Virus record (IMG/VR): IMGVR_UViG_3300006086_000145
Location: 1-64,000 of that record
DNA length: 64,000 nt
Reading direction: 5' to 3' (one strand)
Source: a virus
The notes under the pieces are model-generated. The model did not search any database. It worked only from the letters and a program-made list of their open reading frames with translations, and had not been told where the DNA came from. The translations under genes and the position numbers were made by a program. Shown here one piece after another: positions 1-8,129 of the stretch (the first letter of the stretch is position 1; each line of letters starts with the position of its first letter).

Positions 1-1
1 A

Positions 2-27
2 AAAAAGGGGCTTAAGCCCCTTTTTAT
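2..27 (-). terminator. Rho-independent terminator after the CBM6 gene
   Basis: A perfect GGGGCTTAAGCCCC hairpin is flanked by A and T runs on both sides, so it could work in both directions. The stop codon of the - strand gene ending at 24 lies in the T run. Confidence 0.85.
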
Positions 28-1001
28 TGTATACTGCCTTGTGTTGGTGCAGCTATAAACTTTCTTGATGATGAAGATGATGATGATTTAGAACTACTCG
101 TTGAAACACTCGAACTACTCGCTAACACAGAACCGTCTGTAGGTGTTAATGTAGCCCATTCACTATATAAACCATTCGTATCTGCCGCAGCTATTTCAAA
201 ACGATTTATTGATTTCTGTAATGCTGTTGGTAAAGTAAAAATATAAGACGTTGTAGAACCTGGTGATACACTTGTTTCCCACACCACATTGTTATTTGTA
301 TCTCTAGCTCTAATATCATAACAACATAATTCTGATATTGCTAGTGGAGTACCATTCTCTCGTTGTGTAGGTGGTGTCCAATTTACACGTATAACACTAG
401 GTAATGATAATGCACAATTCGTTACAGGCGCACATGAACTAGATGTTGAAGACAAGCTACTAGATGCTGTGGTAGAACTACTTAATATTAAAGGTCCTGA
501 TGCCGTTACTGGCGCACTGCTAGAAGACGATGCTGCGGATGATGAAGCTGCTTGCAGTACAGGCGCAGGAACAATACCTAAATCGTATGAGAACCAATTT
601 AGATTAAAACTTCTACTAACTGTTAAAATTTTAAATACGTGCTGACCTGAAGTAAGATTCGCAGTATAAGTAACAGTTGTCCAATTTTGCCATCCTCCAG
701 TCATAGGTACGCTCACTGTTATAAGTGTTGCACCATTATCGTATAATACAAACTGTCCTAATGAATCATTTCCAGCTACACGGAATGCAAACGTGTATTG
801 TCCAGCGGTAGTAATAGTAACTGGTGCGTATTGTAACCAATCACCAGCATCAAAATACCCTACGTTATTACCACCACCAACATCGGCAGTCTGTTCAATC
901 TGAATACCACTCATTGTGGAAAAATTCTCTGCCCTTATAATGACAGCATTCGCACTGTATGAAAGTAAAAACATTAAACTAGCTAAAAGAAACTTTTTCA
1001 C
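24..1001 (-). CDS. Secreted CBM6 carbohydrate-binding protein with polyserine linkers and an Fn3-like domain
   Basis: The 325-residue product starts with a signal peptide (about residues 1-19, ending SANA). A family 6 carbohydrate-binding module follows (about 20-142), with the AENF start, the GYFDAGDWLQY segment, the TGGWQNW aromatic strand and the NLNWFSYDL end. Two serine-rich linkers (about 150-187 and 292-314) flank an Fn3-like domain containing VNWTPPTQRENGTPLA. There is no catalytic domain, so it should bind polysaccharide rather than cut it. The start is GTG at 1001 with a GGAGAAT ribosome site just upstream. Polyserine linkers with CBM6 are typical of secreted glycanases of Cellvibrio and Saccharophagus, which suggests capture from such a host. 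It may coat the host surface or the virion. Function is inferred; the domain call is firm. Confidence 0.85.
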   Translation of the reverse strand: MKKFLLASLMFLLSYSANAVIIRAENFSTMSGIQIEQTADVGGGNNVGYFDAGDWLQYAPVTITTAGQYTFAFRVAGNDSLGQFVLYDNGATLITVSVPMTGGWQNWTTVTYTANLTSGQHVFKILTVSRSFNLNWFSYDLGIVPAPVLQAASSSAASSSSSAPVTASGPLILSSSTTASSSLSSTSSSCAPVTNCALSLPSVIRVNWTPPTQRENGTPLAISELCCYDIRARDTNNNVVWETSVSPGSTTSYIFTLPTALQKSINRFEIAAADTNGLYSEWATLTPTDGSVLASSSSVSTSSSKSSSSSSSRKFIAAPTQGSIQ

Positions 1002-1022
1002 AATAATTCTCCGTAGAAAAGA

Positions 1023-1048
1023 AAATAGGGGGAAATTTCCCCCTATTT
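1023..1048 (-). terminator. Hairpin terminator after the Fn3-like repeat gene
   Basis: AATAGGGGGAAA and TTTCCCCCTATT form a perfect inverted repeat immediately after the stop codon of the - strand gene at 1050. The - strand tail (TTTCTTTTCTA) is T-rich. Confidence 0.8.
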
Positions 1049-1049
1049 A

Positions 1050-1661
1050 TTAAACGATTTCGCCTGCAGTTGGTGCGTCTGGTGCAGTGAAGTCGAATAC
1101 CGCACCGTGAATAACCAACGGGTCAGATTCATTTCCAGAAGCATCAGCTGCTGTAACGAATACTTCATACGTACCAGTAGCTGAAGGCACATTACTCAAA
1201 GAACCAATATTAACTGATACTTGAGTTGCTGGAGTAGCAGCACCACTACCAACAGGATTAGCTGCTGTATATGGCACAGAAGAATACGCAGTCGCATAGT
1301 CAAAAGGCGCACCTTCAACATTAATGCGGATGCGATGCTCTACTGTATCAGCAGAAGTTGATGGTAAAAAGCGGAGGGTTTTTGTGTTAAGTTTAGCCAT
1401 ATCATCGTACCTATATGATCCACAGTCTAGTTGATCTGATTCATTTCCAGCTGCGTCAACCGCAGTTATGAATATGGAATATGAACCAGGTTGTTTAGGA
1501 ATAAGGTCAGATAACCGTAAAGCTATCATTTCATTCCTTATAGCGGAGTATTGTAGACCGTAGTCAAACGCTTCGCATGTACTCGCAAATCGAATTCTGT
1601 GTTCTACCACATCAGACGATCCTGACTTGTTAAAACGCAGCGTTTTACTGTTGATTTTCAT
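1050..1661 (-). CDS. Two-repeat Fn3-like protein
   Basis: The 203 residues are a tandem duplication. Each half begins with TLRF...S.SxDxVEHRIR and ends with an xxVTAADASGNESD-type strand typical of fibronectin type III folds. The second half starts with its own methionine (MAKLNTKTLRF, about residue 88), so an internal start could produce a single-repeat product. The gene has a good ribosome site (AGGAAA) before 1661 and lies just upstream of the secreted CBM6 gene on the same strand. No signal peptide is seen, so it is more likely a virion adhesin part than a secreted protein. Function is inferred from fold only. Confidence 0.75.
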   Translation of the reverse strand: MKINSKTLRFNKSGSSDVVEHRIRFASTCEAFDYGLQYSAIRNEMIALRLSDLIPKQPGSYSIFITAVDAAGNESDQLDCGSYRYDDMAKLNTKTLRFLPSTSADTVEHRIRINVEGAPFDYATAYSSVPYTAANPVGSGAATPATQVSVNIGSLSNVPSATGTYEVFVTAADASGNESDPLVIHGAVFDFTAPDAPTAGEIV

Positions 1662-1717
1662 ACTCAGTTTCCTATAAAAATGCTCAAGAACTATGAGCTG
1701 TTTAAATTATTAGTAAT

Positions 1718-1731
1718 AAATACTGTAAATA
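1718..1731 (+). promoter_or_regulatory. Candidate phage promoter motif AAATACTGTAAATA
   Basis: The same 14 bases occur at 23025-23038. The motif starts 48 bases before the ATG at 1766 here and 49 bases before the ATG at 23074 there. Both sites lead + strand gene runs. Related copies precede 21119 and 54574. Confidence 0.5.
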
Positions 1732-1765
1732 TTGAAGACAATTGAAGTTATTTGGAGAGTACAAA

Positions 1766-2380
1766 ATGTTGACATGTCAGGACGCCTTAATCATTATTGT
1801 TATTTTATGTGTTATTGCATTTGTGGTGGACTATTTTAAATTGTGTGCAAACAATAATCTGGGTTTCATTGCCAATATAAAATATCAGGCCGAAGCTAGA
1901 CGAAGATTACGGAAGATGGAATTAGAGCGAATACGCGAAACCAGTGAGGATAAAAAAGTAAATACGGGTATAAAGTTTGATAGTATTATTAGGTTCAAAT
2001 TTACGGAACTCATTAGAGCTTCTTACATATATGGTGAAACTATTGTGCATCATAATACTAACCCTGTATGCGATTACAGTAAGGTGATAACAGGACATGT
2101 ATACCGACATGGTATAATGTATAGATCAGGTAGAGTAACCTATAGAGTAGAATTTACCACATTGGGTAAATTGCCTGATATGTACGAAGGTGATTATCAG
2201 TATCTTACACATAAGGTAGCATTGCATGATGGTTATAAATTGCCTGAATTAGAGGCACCTATCGAATTAATAGCGCAATACAAAAATTTAAAAGATGACG
2301 CTGCGGAACACGCTGCGGCGGATATGGAAAAAGCTGTACAATATATTTGTGGACATATTGTGAGACCAAAACATGACTAA
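1766..2380 (+). CDS. Membrane-anchored hypothetical protein
   Basis: First gene of the long + strand accessory run. The ATG at 1766 follows a GGAGAG ribosome site; a TTG eight codons upstream is less likely because it would place that site inside the gene. The 204-residue product has one N-terminal membrane segment (about residues 6-22) and then a basic, charged helix, followed by a mostly polar cytoplasmic domain. Its 3' end overlaps the next gene by 8 bases. I do not recognise the family. Confidence 0.75.
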   Translation: MLTCQDALIIIVILCVIAFVVDYFKLCANNNLGFIANIKYQAEARRRLRKMELERIRETSEDKKVNTGIKFDSIIRFKFTELIRASYIYGETIVHHNTNPVCDYSKVITGHVYRHGIMYRSGRVTYRVEFTTLGKLPDMYEGDYQYLTHKVALHDGYKLPELEAPIELIAQYKNLKDDAAEHAAADMEKAVQYICGHIVRPKHD

Positions 2381-2741
2381 TCGCGGATTATTTTTAGATG
2401 ATGAAAGGCCTATTCATCTGGTATATCAAAATCGTATTAGTAAATTCTCTGAGTGGGATACTGTTAAATCTCCTCGTGAATTTATTAAAAAGTTAGATGA
2501 CGCTATCGCATCCAATCAAATGTACGAAGTAATTAGTTTCGATTACTGGTTAGACCCAAGAAGTACAGTAACTGGTATGGATATGCTACAGAGAATGTTG
2601 ATGGTAGTTCACGAATCAGGACTACCGATGCCAGATTCTCTGTTTCATACTCGTGATGCGGAGAATGCAAAACGAATGCAAAAGGTTTACGAAGATTATA
2701 TTTCCAAATTCAACATCGAGGTCAAAAAAGTAGTGCTATGA
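2373..2741 (+). CDS. cPPR-type (cyclic-phosphate-processing receiver) domain protein
   Basis: The 122 residues match the receiver-like cPPR family. An N-terminal LFLDDERP strand supplies the acidic cluster. A central ISFDYWLDPRSTVTGMDML segment corresponds to the family's SFDHDL...TGxD motif, and a C-terminal SLFHTRDAENAKRMQ corresponds to the VHSxNPxGxxNM end. Family members are common in phages and are predicted to handle cyclic phosphate ends of RNA or nucleotides. The second motif has Tyr-Trp where His-Asp is usual, so the active site may be altered. It overlaps both neighbours by a few bases, indicating translational coupling. The fold call is fairly secure; activity is inferred. Confidence 0.7.
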   Translation: MTNRGLFLDDERPIHLVYQNRISKFSEWDTVKSPREFIKKLDDAIASNQMYEVISFDYWLDPRSTVTGMDMLQRMLMVVHESGLPMPDSLFHTRDAENAKRMQKVYEDYISKFNIEVKKVVL

Positions 2742-3025
2742 TTAAACTATACATACTAGCAGGAATTGGAGCAATAACCTTATTAGCATTAGTAGTTCTA
2801 GGAATTCTATATGCGATTGGTTTTATTTTAGAACGATTGAGTAAAAGTAATGCTGCTGTGCATTCGGCTGCACTTTCTGCCGAACTCGTTTCAATTGAAG
2901 GTAAAGAGAATCATTTGTTTACCTTTACACATGATGAAATTTCAAAACTTCTTATTGATGTGCACAACCACAGAGACATTAATTTAAGTGCTAACTCAGA
3001 GCATATTGTGCAAGAAATAAAATAG
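2738..3025 (+). CDS. Small membrane protein
   Basis: The 95-residue product has one strong N-terminal membrane span (about 4-30) and a short charged cytoplasmic tail with a possible short coiled coil. It starts in an ATGA overlap with the cPPR gene. Family not recognised. Confidence 0.7.
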   Translation: MIKLYILAGIGAITLLALVVLGILYAIGFILERLSKSNAAVHSAALSAELVSIEGKENHLFTFTHDEISKLLIDVHNHRDINLSANSEHIVQEIK

Positions 3026-3034
3026 GGTTTATTT

Positions 3035-3277
3035 ATGTACTCTGGAGATTTAGTAAGAAAATCTAAAATATACATTGCTATACATCAAGTAAATATGGGC
3101 AGTTCTAGCAATGTTCAAACCTTTTTATCTAGCGCGTATGCTGTACAACGCAATGGATTAAGTCCAATGTACGTACAACGTGTTCTACCTAAAGATGCAT
3201 GGTTTACAAAGAACAGCATACCTATGTTAGATGAACCACTTTTAAAAACTACTTTCATTCAATTTTATAAGGCTTAA
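3035..3277 (+). CDS. Small hypothetical protein
   Basis: 80 residues, soluble, with no membrane segment or cysteine pairs. It follows the upstream gene by nine bases (AGGGTTT before the ATG) and is two bases from the next start, so it belongs to the same operon. No family recognised. Confidence 0.65.
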   Translation: MYSGDLVRKSKIYIAIHQVNMGSSSNVQTFLSSAYAVQRNGLSPMYVQRVLPKDAWFTKNSIPMLDEPLLKTTFIQFYKA

Positions 3278-3279
3278 TT

Positions 3280-4125
3280 ATGAAACTGTACCACAATGTT
3301 CGCCGCTCCTATTTTGCTGTACGTAATGAGACTATTCGCACAAGCGTACTCGACACCATAAAGTACAATGAAGACGCAGATCGTCATGCGCAATCTTTAG
3401 CAGAATTACACGGCGCTTCTGGTTATCATCGTGACGCTAATGGTGTTGTAACAGGTCTCGTATTTAAAAGCACTGTACACAAAAACTTCAAACCTACCAA
3501 CAAATATAAATTCTCTATGCCGAAGAATGATGTAGCTAAATCCGCATTATCTACTTTGGAAGTACATAAGAATATGGAGCAGGTTCTGCTAGAGCAATTA
3601 GGCCCGGTCAACTATTTTGAATTCACCTATACTGTGAATGGAGTCGAATCCAAAGACGGTCTTGTTGTCTATGCTGGTGAAGGTATTCCATCTTTAGGTA
3701 TTAAACAAAACGGTGATGATCTTTATATCTTCATTCCAAATCGTGTAGCCGCCGCAGCTGATTTGAAACGTGACTATCCTAATGTGAATATAGATGAAGT
3801 GGTAGCGCCTGAATTACCAGCGCGTCTTATTTCATTGACGTTTGAACAATTGCGTAGTCTTAATGAACAACCTGCTGGTACCTACTCTTACCAAGTAACA
3901 GATTTAGAAGGTAAGAAAAACGTACTGTTCCAAGAGTTTAATCATTCTGAATTGTTTGAAGCAGATAGTACGGATGCGGATATTGTTAAAGCACTTGGCA
4001 CTATTATCTTGCGTCGTGCAGATGAAAAGACTTTGCCTAAATTTTACGAAGCACCTAACGATGGTAATGAGCACGTTGTTATGCAAATTCCATTGTGGAC
4101 AGCCATCGAAGCCGCTTCATTTTAA
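3280..4125 (+). CDS. Hypothetical protein, 281 aa
   Basis: A soluble, mixed alpha/beta protein. The first half is basic and helical; the second half has short hydrophobic strands (LGIKQNGDDLYIFIPNR). There is no signal peptide or membrane span. It is separated by two bases from the gene before and by 18 from the one after. Not recognised. Confidence 0.75.
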   Translation: MKLYHNVRRSYFAVRNETIRTSVLDTIKYNEDADRHAQSLAELHGASGYHRDANGVVTGLVFKSTVHKNFKPTNKYKFSMPKNDVAKSALSTLEVHKNMEQVLLEQLGPVNYFEFTYTVNGVESKDGLVVYAGEGIPSLGIKQNGDDLYIFIPNRVAAAADLKRDYPNVNIDEVVAPELPARLISLTFEQLRSLNEQPAGTYSYQVTDLEGKKNVLFQEFNHSELFEADSTDADIVKALGTIILRRADEKTLPKFYEAPNDGNEHVVMQIPLWTAIEAASF

Positions 4126-4143
4126 ATAACTGGGGATAGTATC

Positions 4144-4911
4144 GTGACAAGTATAAATGATTTTGTTACATATTGTGTAGATAACGTAAATAAATCACTA
4201 CTGTCTTCTCACTTGCGGACAGCGGGTAATGCTAGAACCGTTGTAGGTGAATCATTTTATGCAACATTTCAGGTGGATCCTTCACTAGAGGAGCGTATCG
4301 CCAAACAGCTTGGAGTTAAGTTAGAGAACGACGCATTTTATAGTGCTTTATCTCATGCAAAGCAGCAAGTAGAACGTCCAGAGTTCACCATTAACGTATT
4401 ACATAAAATGTGTACGCTAGTGGAAAATCCTGCGTTTCTTATTATTGATGATGCTACTTATAAAAGTTGTATGGATAACCCGCACTCTAGCCTGATTTTT
4501 AATTCTGATAAGAATACAGTTAAGTCTGATATTATTGGTTCTGTTGTTTTTCAGGATTTCAATCTGAAGATAGTGGGTCCACAATTTCTTGCAGATTCGG
4601 AATGCGCTTACACTAGTTTTCCAACTACTGTTATAGGTGAAAATACGTTTAAATACACAAGCGAGTTTAAGCTTTCAAATATTTCTTCTGGTGAAGAATC
4701 GCCTACTAATCCAATAGCTACTGCACTTACAGCTATACGTGATTGGCGTGATTCGACTATCCATAAGAAAGATAGCAATACAGCAATGTTTGATCGTATT
4801 AAACAGAAACAGACCACTGTAACTGTCTTGCGTAAAATAGCCATGGATGTTGATACAGACAACATGGTACAATTAATACTTCCAGAAGGTGCACCATTAT
4901 GGTTAAAATAA
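4144..4911 (+). CDS. Hypothetical protein, 255 aa, faint resemblance to capsid-fold proteins
   Basis: Starts at GTG 4144 with GGGGATAG upstream. The middle part (PAFLIIDDATYKS ... IIGSVVFQDFNLKIVGPQFL) has the order seen in the 217-aa protein at 9151-9804: a hydrophobic fixed strand, a 'w/y' helix, then a GxhGxhxhxxxxhxh pair of strands. The same order appears in many HK97-type capsid proteins. I infer a distant relationship between these two genes and only suspect a capsid-like fold. The last 13 bases overlap the next gene. Confidence 0.7.
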   Translation: MTSINDFVTYCVDNVNKSLLSSHLRTAGNARTVVGESFYATFQVDPSLEERIAKQLGVKLENDAFYSALSHAKQQVERPEFTINVLHKMCTLVENPAFLIIDDATYKSCMDNPHSSLIFNSDKNTVKSDIIGSVVFQDFNLKIVGPQFLADSECAYTSFPTTVIGENTFKYTSEFKLSNISSGEESPTNPIATALTAIRDWRDSTIHKKDSNTAMFDRIKQKQTTVTVLRKIAMDVDTDNMVQLILPEGAPLWLK

Positions 4912-5375
4912 GTTTAAACGGTGAGCTTGTAGTGCCAGATTCCCCTAAAACCGCAGAAGCCGTTAAACATAACGTGATAGATACACCAAACATGTGCTCT
5001 ACTGTCACGTTAGAAGTGCCTGAAGACCGTGTGAATACCAAGTACGAATTTTTACTAGAAGGTAAAGATATTGATGCGTGTCATGTTGTCATATATAACA
5101 CTCAGGATCAATTATGTTTAAATTGCTTGCGAGACATTATATATGACAAGGATAAAATTTATATAACGTGTTGTTTCGGTAGTGCAGGTAAGTATCGCAT
5201 TGTATTCATAACTTCTGCTACTACGCGAGTACAGAAATTGACGAAAGAGCGAATCCGTGAGATAGCTTTACAATCAGGTTTCACTGAGCGTGAGCAACCA
5301 AATGGTACAATCGCATTGAATGATTACGTGTTTAAATTCGTTGACGATATTTTCAACGAATTAGGATTAGATTAA
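4899..5375 (+). CDS. Hypothetical protein, 158 aa
   Basis: Begins inside the last codons of the preceding gene. The N-terminal 90 residues look like a beta-rich domain (alternating TVTLEVPEDR, KYEFLLEGKD, KYRIVFITSA), followed by a helical tail. Four cysteines are scattered without a metal-site pattern. Not recognised. Confidence 0.7.
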   Translation: MVKISLNGELVVPDSPKTAEAVKHNVIDTPNMCSTVTLEVPEDRVNTKYEFLLEGKDIDACHVVIYNTQDQLCLNCLRDIIYDKDKIYITCCFGSAGKYRIVFITSATTRVQKLTKERIREIALQSGFTEREQPNGTIALNDYVFKFVDDIFNELGLD

Positions 5376-5376
5376 C

Positions 5377-5649
5377 ATGAATGACATTCTGATATTTTTC
5401 TCACAGCCACCTATACTCATACTGTGCTCGCTTATGTTGCCTATTATGAGTGTTGGTGGTGTCTGGCTTTCTACTAGTAAGAAATACACAACTCGGTATT
5501 TAGGATTTATTTCTTGCCTATTATCACAAGTCTTTTGGTTCTATGTTGCCTACTATCATAAAGACCTTGGTCTGTTCATAAACTCTGTATTCTTTTCTAT
5601 GTTATGGCTATACCGAATACACGAATACAGACTAACAAAGGAGAAGTAA
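5377..5649 (+). CDS. Small three-span membrane protein
   Basis: 90 residues with three predicted membrane segments (about 10-30, 41-60 and 65-81) and a short basic tail. The pattern GFISCLLSQVFWFYVAYYHKD followed by LGLFINSVFF is common in small phage inner-membrane proteins of unknown role. One base separates it from each neighbour, so the two membrane genes here are co-translated. Confidence 0.7.
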   Translation: MNDILIFFSQPPILILCSLMLPIMSVGGVWLSTSKKYTTRYLGFISCLLSQVFWFYVAYYHKDLGLFINSVFFSMLWLYRIHEYRLTKEK

Positions 5650-5650
5650 C

Positions 5651-5890
5651 ATGTGGTCTAAGTTTAAAGAACGTGTACTGAACGTGATTGTATTTATTGT
5701 GATATTTCTATGCGCATGGCCATTTATTAATTACTTAGTTGCATTTGAACTAGCTCCAGTATTCTGGAACACGCATACAAGTAGTGGTGTCGATTTCGCA
5801 GTGGGCTTATGGCTACTCAGCATTATATCCCTATACTTTAATGTAGTCGTGGTTTGGCTATTTGTGCATGGAGATAAACATGGTAAGTAA
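5651..5890 (+). CDS. Small two-span membrane protein
   Basis: 79 residues with two hydrophobic segments (about 8-30 and 48-73) and a basic end. It directly follows another membrane gene. The 3' end overlaps the start of the next gene by 11 bases. Not recognised. Confidence 0.7.
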   Translation: MWSKFKERVLNVIVFIVIFLCAWPFINYLVAFELAPVFWNTHTSSGVDFAVGLWLLSIISLYFNVVVVWLFVHGDKHGK

Positions 5891-6233
5891 AAAACATCTA
5901 GCCGTAGCTATAGCAGGTATCAATGGTGATTTAAAAGCGCAGGTAGAATTTAATCGTCTACTACTTGATACTAGAAACGATATTGAAAAGTCCTGCGACA
6001 ACGCTTTTGTTGAAGCAGTAATGGGAGAAGCGAAGTCAGGTAATGAATTGGCTGCAGCATTAAAAGAATCTTTTGATAAGTCTACACTGCACATATTAAA
6101 GACAAACCAATTGTCCGCTTTGGATAAGTTTCTCTCATCTAATACAGGTTCTTTAACAATACCGTCACGACGTGGTATGACACACTGCATCCAACATGTT
6201 GACGATTTTCCATACATTATAGGTGCAGTATAA
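5880..6233 (+). CDS. Hypothetical protein, 117 aa
   Basis: I chose the ATG at 5880 because GGAGA lies at the correct distance; an upstream in-frame ATG at 5862 lacks such a site. Mostly helical and soluble, with a C-terminal hydrophobic end (FPYIIGAV). It shares its final A with the next start codon (TAATG). Family unknown. Confidence 0.65.
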   Translation: MVSKKHLAVAIAGINGDLKAQVEFNRLLLDTRNDIEKSCDNAFVEAVMGEAKSGNELAAALKESFDKSTLHILKTNQLSALDKFLSSNTGSLTIPSRRGMTHCIQHVDDFPYIIGAV

Positions 6234-6460
6234 TGGACACAGCAGTAGAGCAAGAAGTTAAGTGTTTCTCCATGCTAGGTTCTCTAAGTAGAGAATTAAC
6301 AACATTTACAGAGCACACCGCACCAGATTGGTTAACAAGTAAGAATACCCTAAAGGGTTCTACTATGGATGGTCGCTGGTTTTGGACAGACCACGTATTA
6401 ACATTAGAAATCGGTAAATCTATTAAAACAGATTTCAGCAAGATAACTAGAATTAAGTGA
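6233..6460 (+). CDS. Small hypothetical protein
   Basis: 75 residues, soluble. It starts in a TAATG overlap with the previous gene and is followed seven bases later by a zinc-ribbon gene. Nothing in it is recognised. Confidence 0.6.
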   Translation: MDTAVEQEVKCFSMLGSLSRELTTFTEHTAPDWLTSKNTLKGSTMDGRWFWTDHVLTLEIGKSIKTDFSKITRIK

Positions 6461-6467
6461 GGTATGT

Positions 6468-6689
6468 ATGGAGATTAGTATATCTGTGAAAACACCGTGT
6501 GCCACATGTTCTGGTGCAGGTTGTATGGATTGCGTAGTGTGTCCTACATGCGGACAAGAAGCAGATACTGGTGGAATATGTTTAGGCTGTAAAGCTGATC
6601 TTACACATTTGTATGGTAGAGACAAACCTAAATACACTCCCATCAATTGGGGCGAAACGGTAGCTGAAAATGGAAAATCTGAATCCTAA
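6468..6689 (+). CDS. Small zinc-finger protein (DnaJ-like CxxC cluster)
   Basis: The 73-residue product has CATCSGAGCMDCVVCPTCG and then CLGC. These paired CxxC knuckles resemble the cysteine-rich zinc centre of DnaJ and related zinc ribbons. There is no J domain. Such proteins usually bind nucleic acid or other proteins. A good AGGTATGT site precedes the ATG. The end overlaps the next gene by 20 bases. Confidence 0.7.
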   Translation: MEISISVKTPCATCSGAGCMDCVVCPTCGQEADTGGICLGCKADLTHLYGRDKPKYTPINWGETVAENGKSES

Positions 6690-7275
6690 TCTCTGCATCG
6701 ACATTACGTTTGGACAAGTCGATGGGAAAATCACACATATAAAAGGTGCACCGTTCGATGGTACTTCTTATTTGCTAAATACGGAGCTCGGTTGGGTTCA
6801 AGGTAGTTGGGAATCTAATTCCGACAACGTAGATGCTGTGTATGATGGTATTGTGTGTGCAGGTGCTAAATGGGTATTGTGCGATGGTAGAGAGTTGCAG
6901 TATAACGCAGTTACACAATATGCAATACTACCGAACGTATTTAAAAACAATGTACCTTCTAGTGAATTTCTAACAGGAATTCGTTCCGCAGCTTCAATGT
7001 TGTTTTATAAAGCCTGTAACACTTGGAAGCCTAAAAGTCACGGTCTACATGAGGCCTGTAAAGTAGAAGCACAGATACTTGATGCTGCCGCAGAGTCTGT
7101 GCTAGAACTAGAACTAGAACTAGAACCTGGTGAATACGCAAAGTGGAAAGAAATAACTAGATTGTCGAATGAACTGTACCATATACAAGAAACAATACGT
7201 GAAACAGTTATGCAAAACGGTGGCACGTGGTATAGCAACGATGTTAAGAAATCCATTCAAACTTTAATAAAATAG
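6670..7275 (+). CDS. Hypothetical protein, 201 aa
   Basis: Soluble. A beta-rich N-terminal half (FGQVDGKITHIKG ... GWVQGSW) is followed by a helical C-terminal half. A tandem six-base repeat (CTAGAA units, about 7102-7126) encodes an alternating Leu-Glu run at the junction. Starts inside the upstream zinc-finger gene. Not recognised. Confidence 0.75.
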   Translation: MENLNPNLCIDITFGQVDGKITHIKGAPFDGTSYLLNTELGWVQGSWESNSDNVDAVYDGIVCAGAKWVLCDGRELQYNAVTQYAILPNVFKNNVPSSEFLTGIRSAASMLFYKACNTWKPKSHGLHEACKVEAQILDAAAESVLELELELEPGEYAKWKEITRLSNELYHIQETIRETVMQNGGTWYSNDVKKSIQTLIK

Positions 7276-7285
7276 GGTGATTATC

Positions 7286-7567
7286 ATGGTAGAGACATTA
7301 ATAGGTTTTGTTGCATTATGTGTATTCCTAGTATTATATACCAAAGCAATACGTGCATCAGAACGTCAAAATATAATTAGCGAGTATAAAGAATCTATAG
7401 CAAATGCGCGTGATGCCTTAGCTACAATGCAAAAATATATCCACGTTGAATTGGAAGAAGCTGATTGCGTATTAGCCCAGTTGCAAGAGAATCATAAAAA
7501 TACAATCCGATTAATGTTTATTAAACATGTTGATATTAAAAAAGATAATACCTGTAGTTCAAACTAA
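7286..7567 (+). CDS. Membrane-anchored coiled-coil protein
   Basis: The ATG at 7286 sits seven bases after AGGGTG; a GTG at 7277 lies within that site and is less likely. The 93 residues carry one N-terminal membrane span and a following helix rich in Glu, Gln and Lys that probably forms a coiled coil. Not recognised. Confidence 0.65.
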   Translation: MVETLIGFVALCVFLVLYTKAIRASERQNIISEYKESIANARDALATMQKYIHVELEEADCVLAQLQENHKNTIRLMFIKHVDIKKDNTCSSN

Positions 7568-7584
7568 ACTATTATGAGATAATC

Positions 7585-7950
7585 ATGTACTGCTGTTACG
7601 TAAAAATAATTATTATAGCTTTCTTCCTAACACTTCTACTTCTAGTAAAGATAAAGCCAAAACAAAATAAAGTGCGCGTGGTAAAACACCATGTGCCGGC
7701 AGCATACCGAGTTATTGCTGTAAATGAACATTTACCTATAGGTACTATAGGAATTATAAGCAATGTCATCATTAAAAATGACGTTGTGTATGGCTATTTT
7801 AGACCTACACGTTTTATAGAATACCCAGTAAGCGATTTCTCTCACAAGTTATTACAAATAAATGGGTCTTGTGTAAAAATAGAAATGATTTGTGTTGAAC
7901 TGGTTAGTAAGAATGTGGCTATTTGGAGTGAAAACCATGCCGACGTATGA
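7585..7950 (+). CDS. Membrane-anchored hypothetical protein
   Basis: 121 residues with an N-terminal membrane span (about 6-22, IIIIAFFLTLLLLVKI) and a basic stop-transfer end. A small beta-rich domain follows (YRVIAVNEHLPIGTIGIISNV, VYGYFRPTRFIEYPVSDF) that reads like an SH3-type barrel. Its 3' end overlaps the next gene by 14 bases. Confidence 0.65.
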   Translation: MYCCYVKIIIIAFFLTLLLLVKIKPKQNKVRVVKHHVPAAYRVIAVNEHLPIGTIGIISNVIIKNDVVYGYFRPTRFIEYPVSDFSHKLLQINGSCVKIEMICVELVSKNVAIWSENHADV

Positions 7951-8128
7951 TTATGTTTGTCCAAACAAAGATTGCGAACAACATAATGTTGTAAAAGAAT
8001 TACAGCATAGTATAAAAGAAGATAGACCTAGTTGTGAAGTATGTGGAACTCGTTATGAAGTGTATCACACCGCAGCTCCTTCTGTATCTTATGTGGGTAA
8101 TTGGTTTACTACAACTGGAAAGTATTAA
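7937..8128 (+). CDS. FmdB-family zinc-ribbon protein
   Basis: The 63 residues begin MPTYDYVCPNKDCEQ and continue with CEVCGT and the terminal PSVSYVGNWFTTTGKY. This is the layout of the FmdB / 'putative regulatory protein' zinc ribbon: MPxYDYxCxxC, CxxCG, then pxxxfxGxGfyxTdy. The ATG at 7937 is preferred over upstream ATGs because of the family start and the GGAG 9 bases upstream. Family members are small, widespread and of uncertain regulatory role. Confidence 0.8.
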   Translation: MPTYDYVCPNKDCEQHNVVKELQHSIKEDRPSCEVCGTRYEVYHTAAPSVSYVGNWFTTTGKY

Positions 8129-8129
8129 C

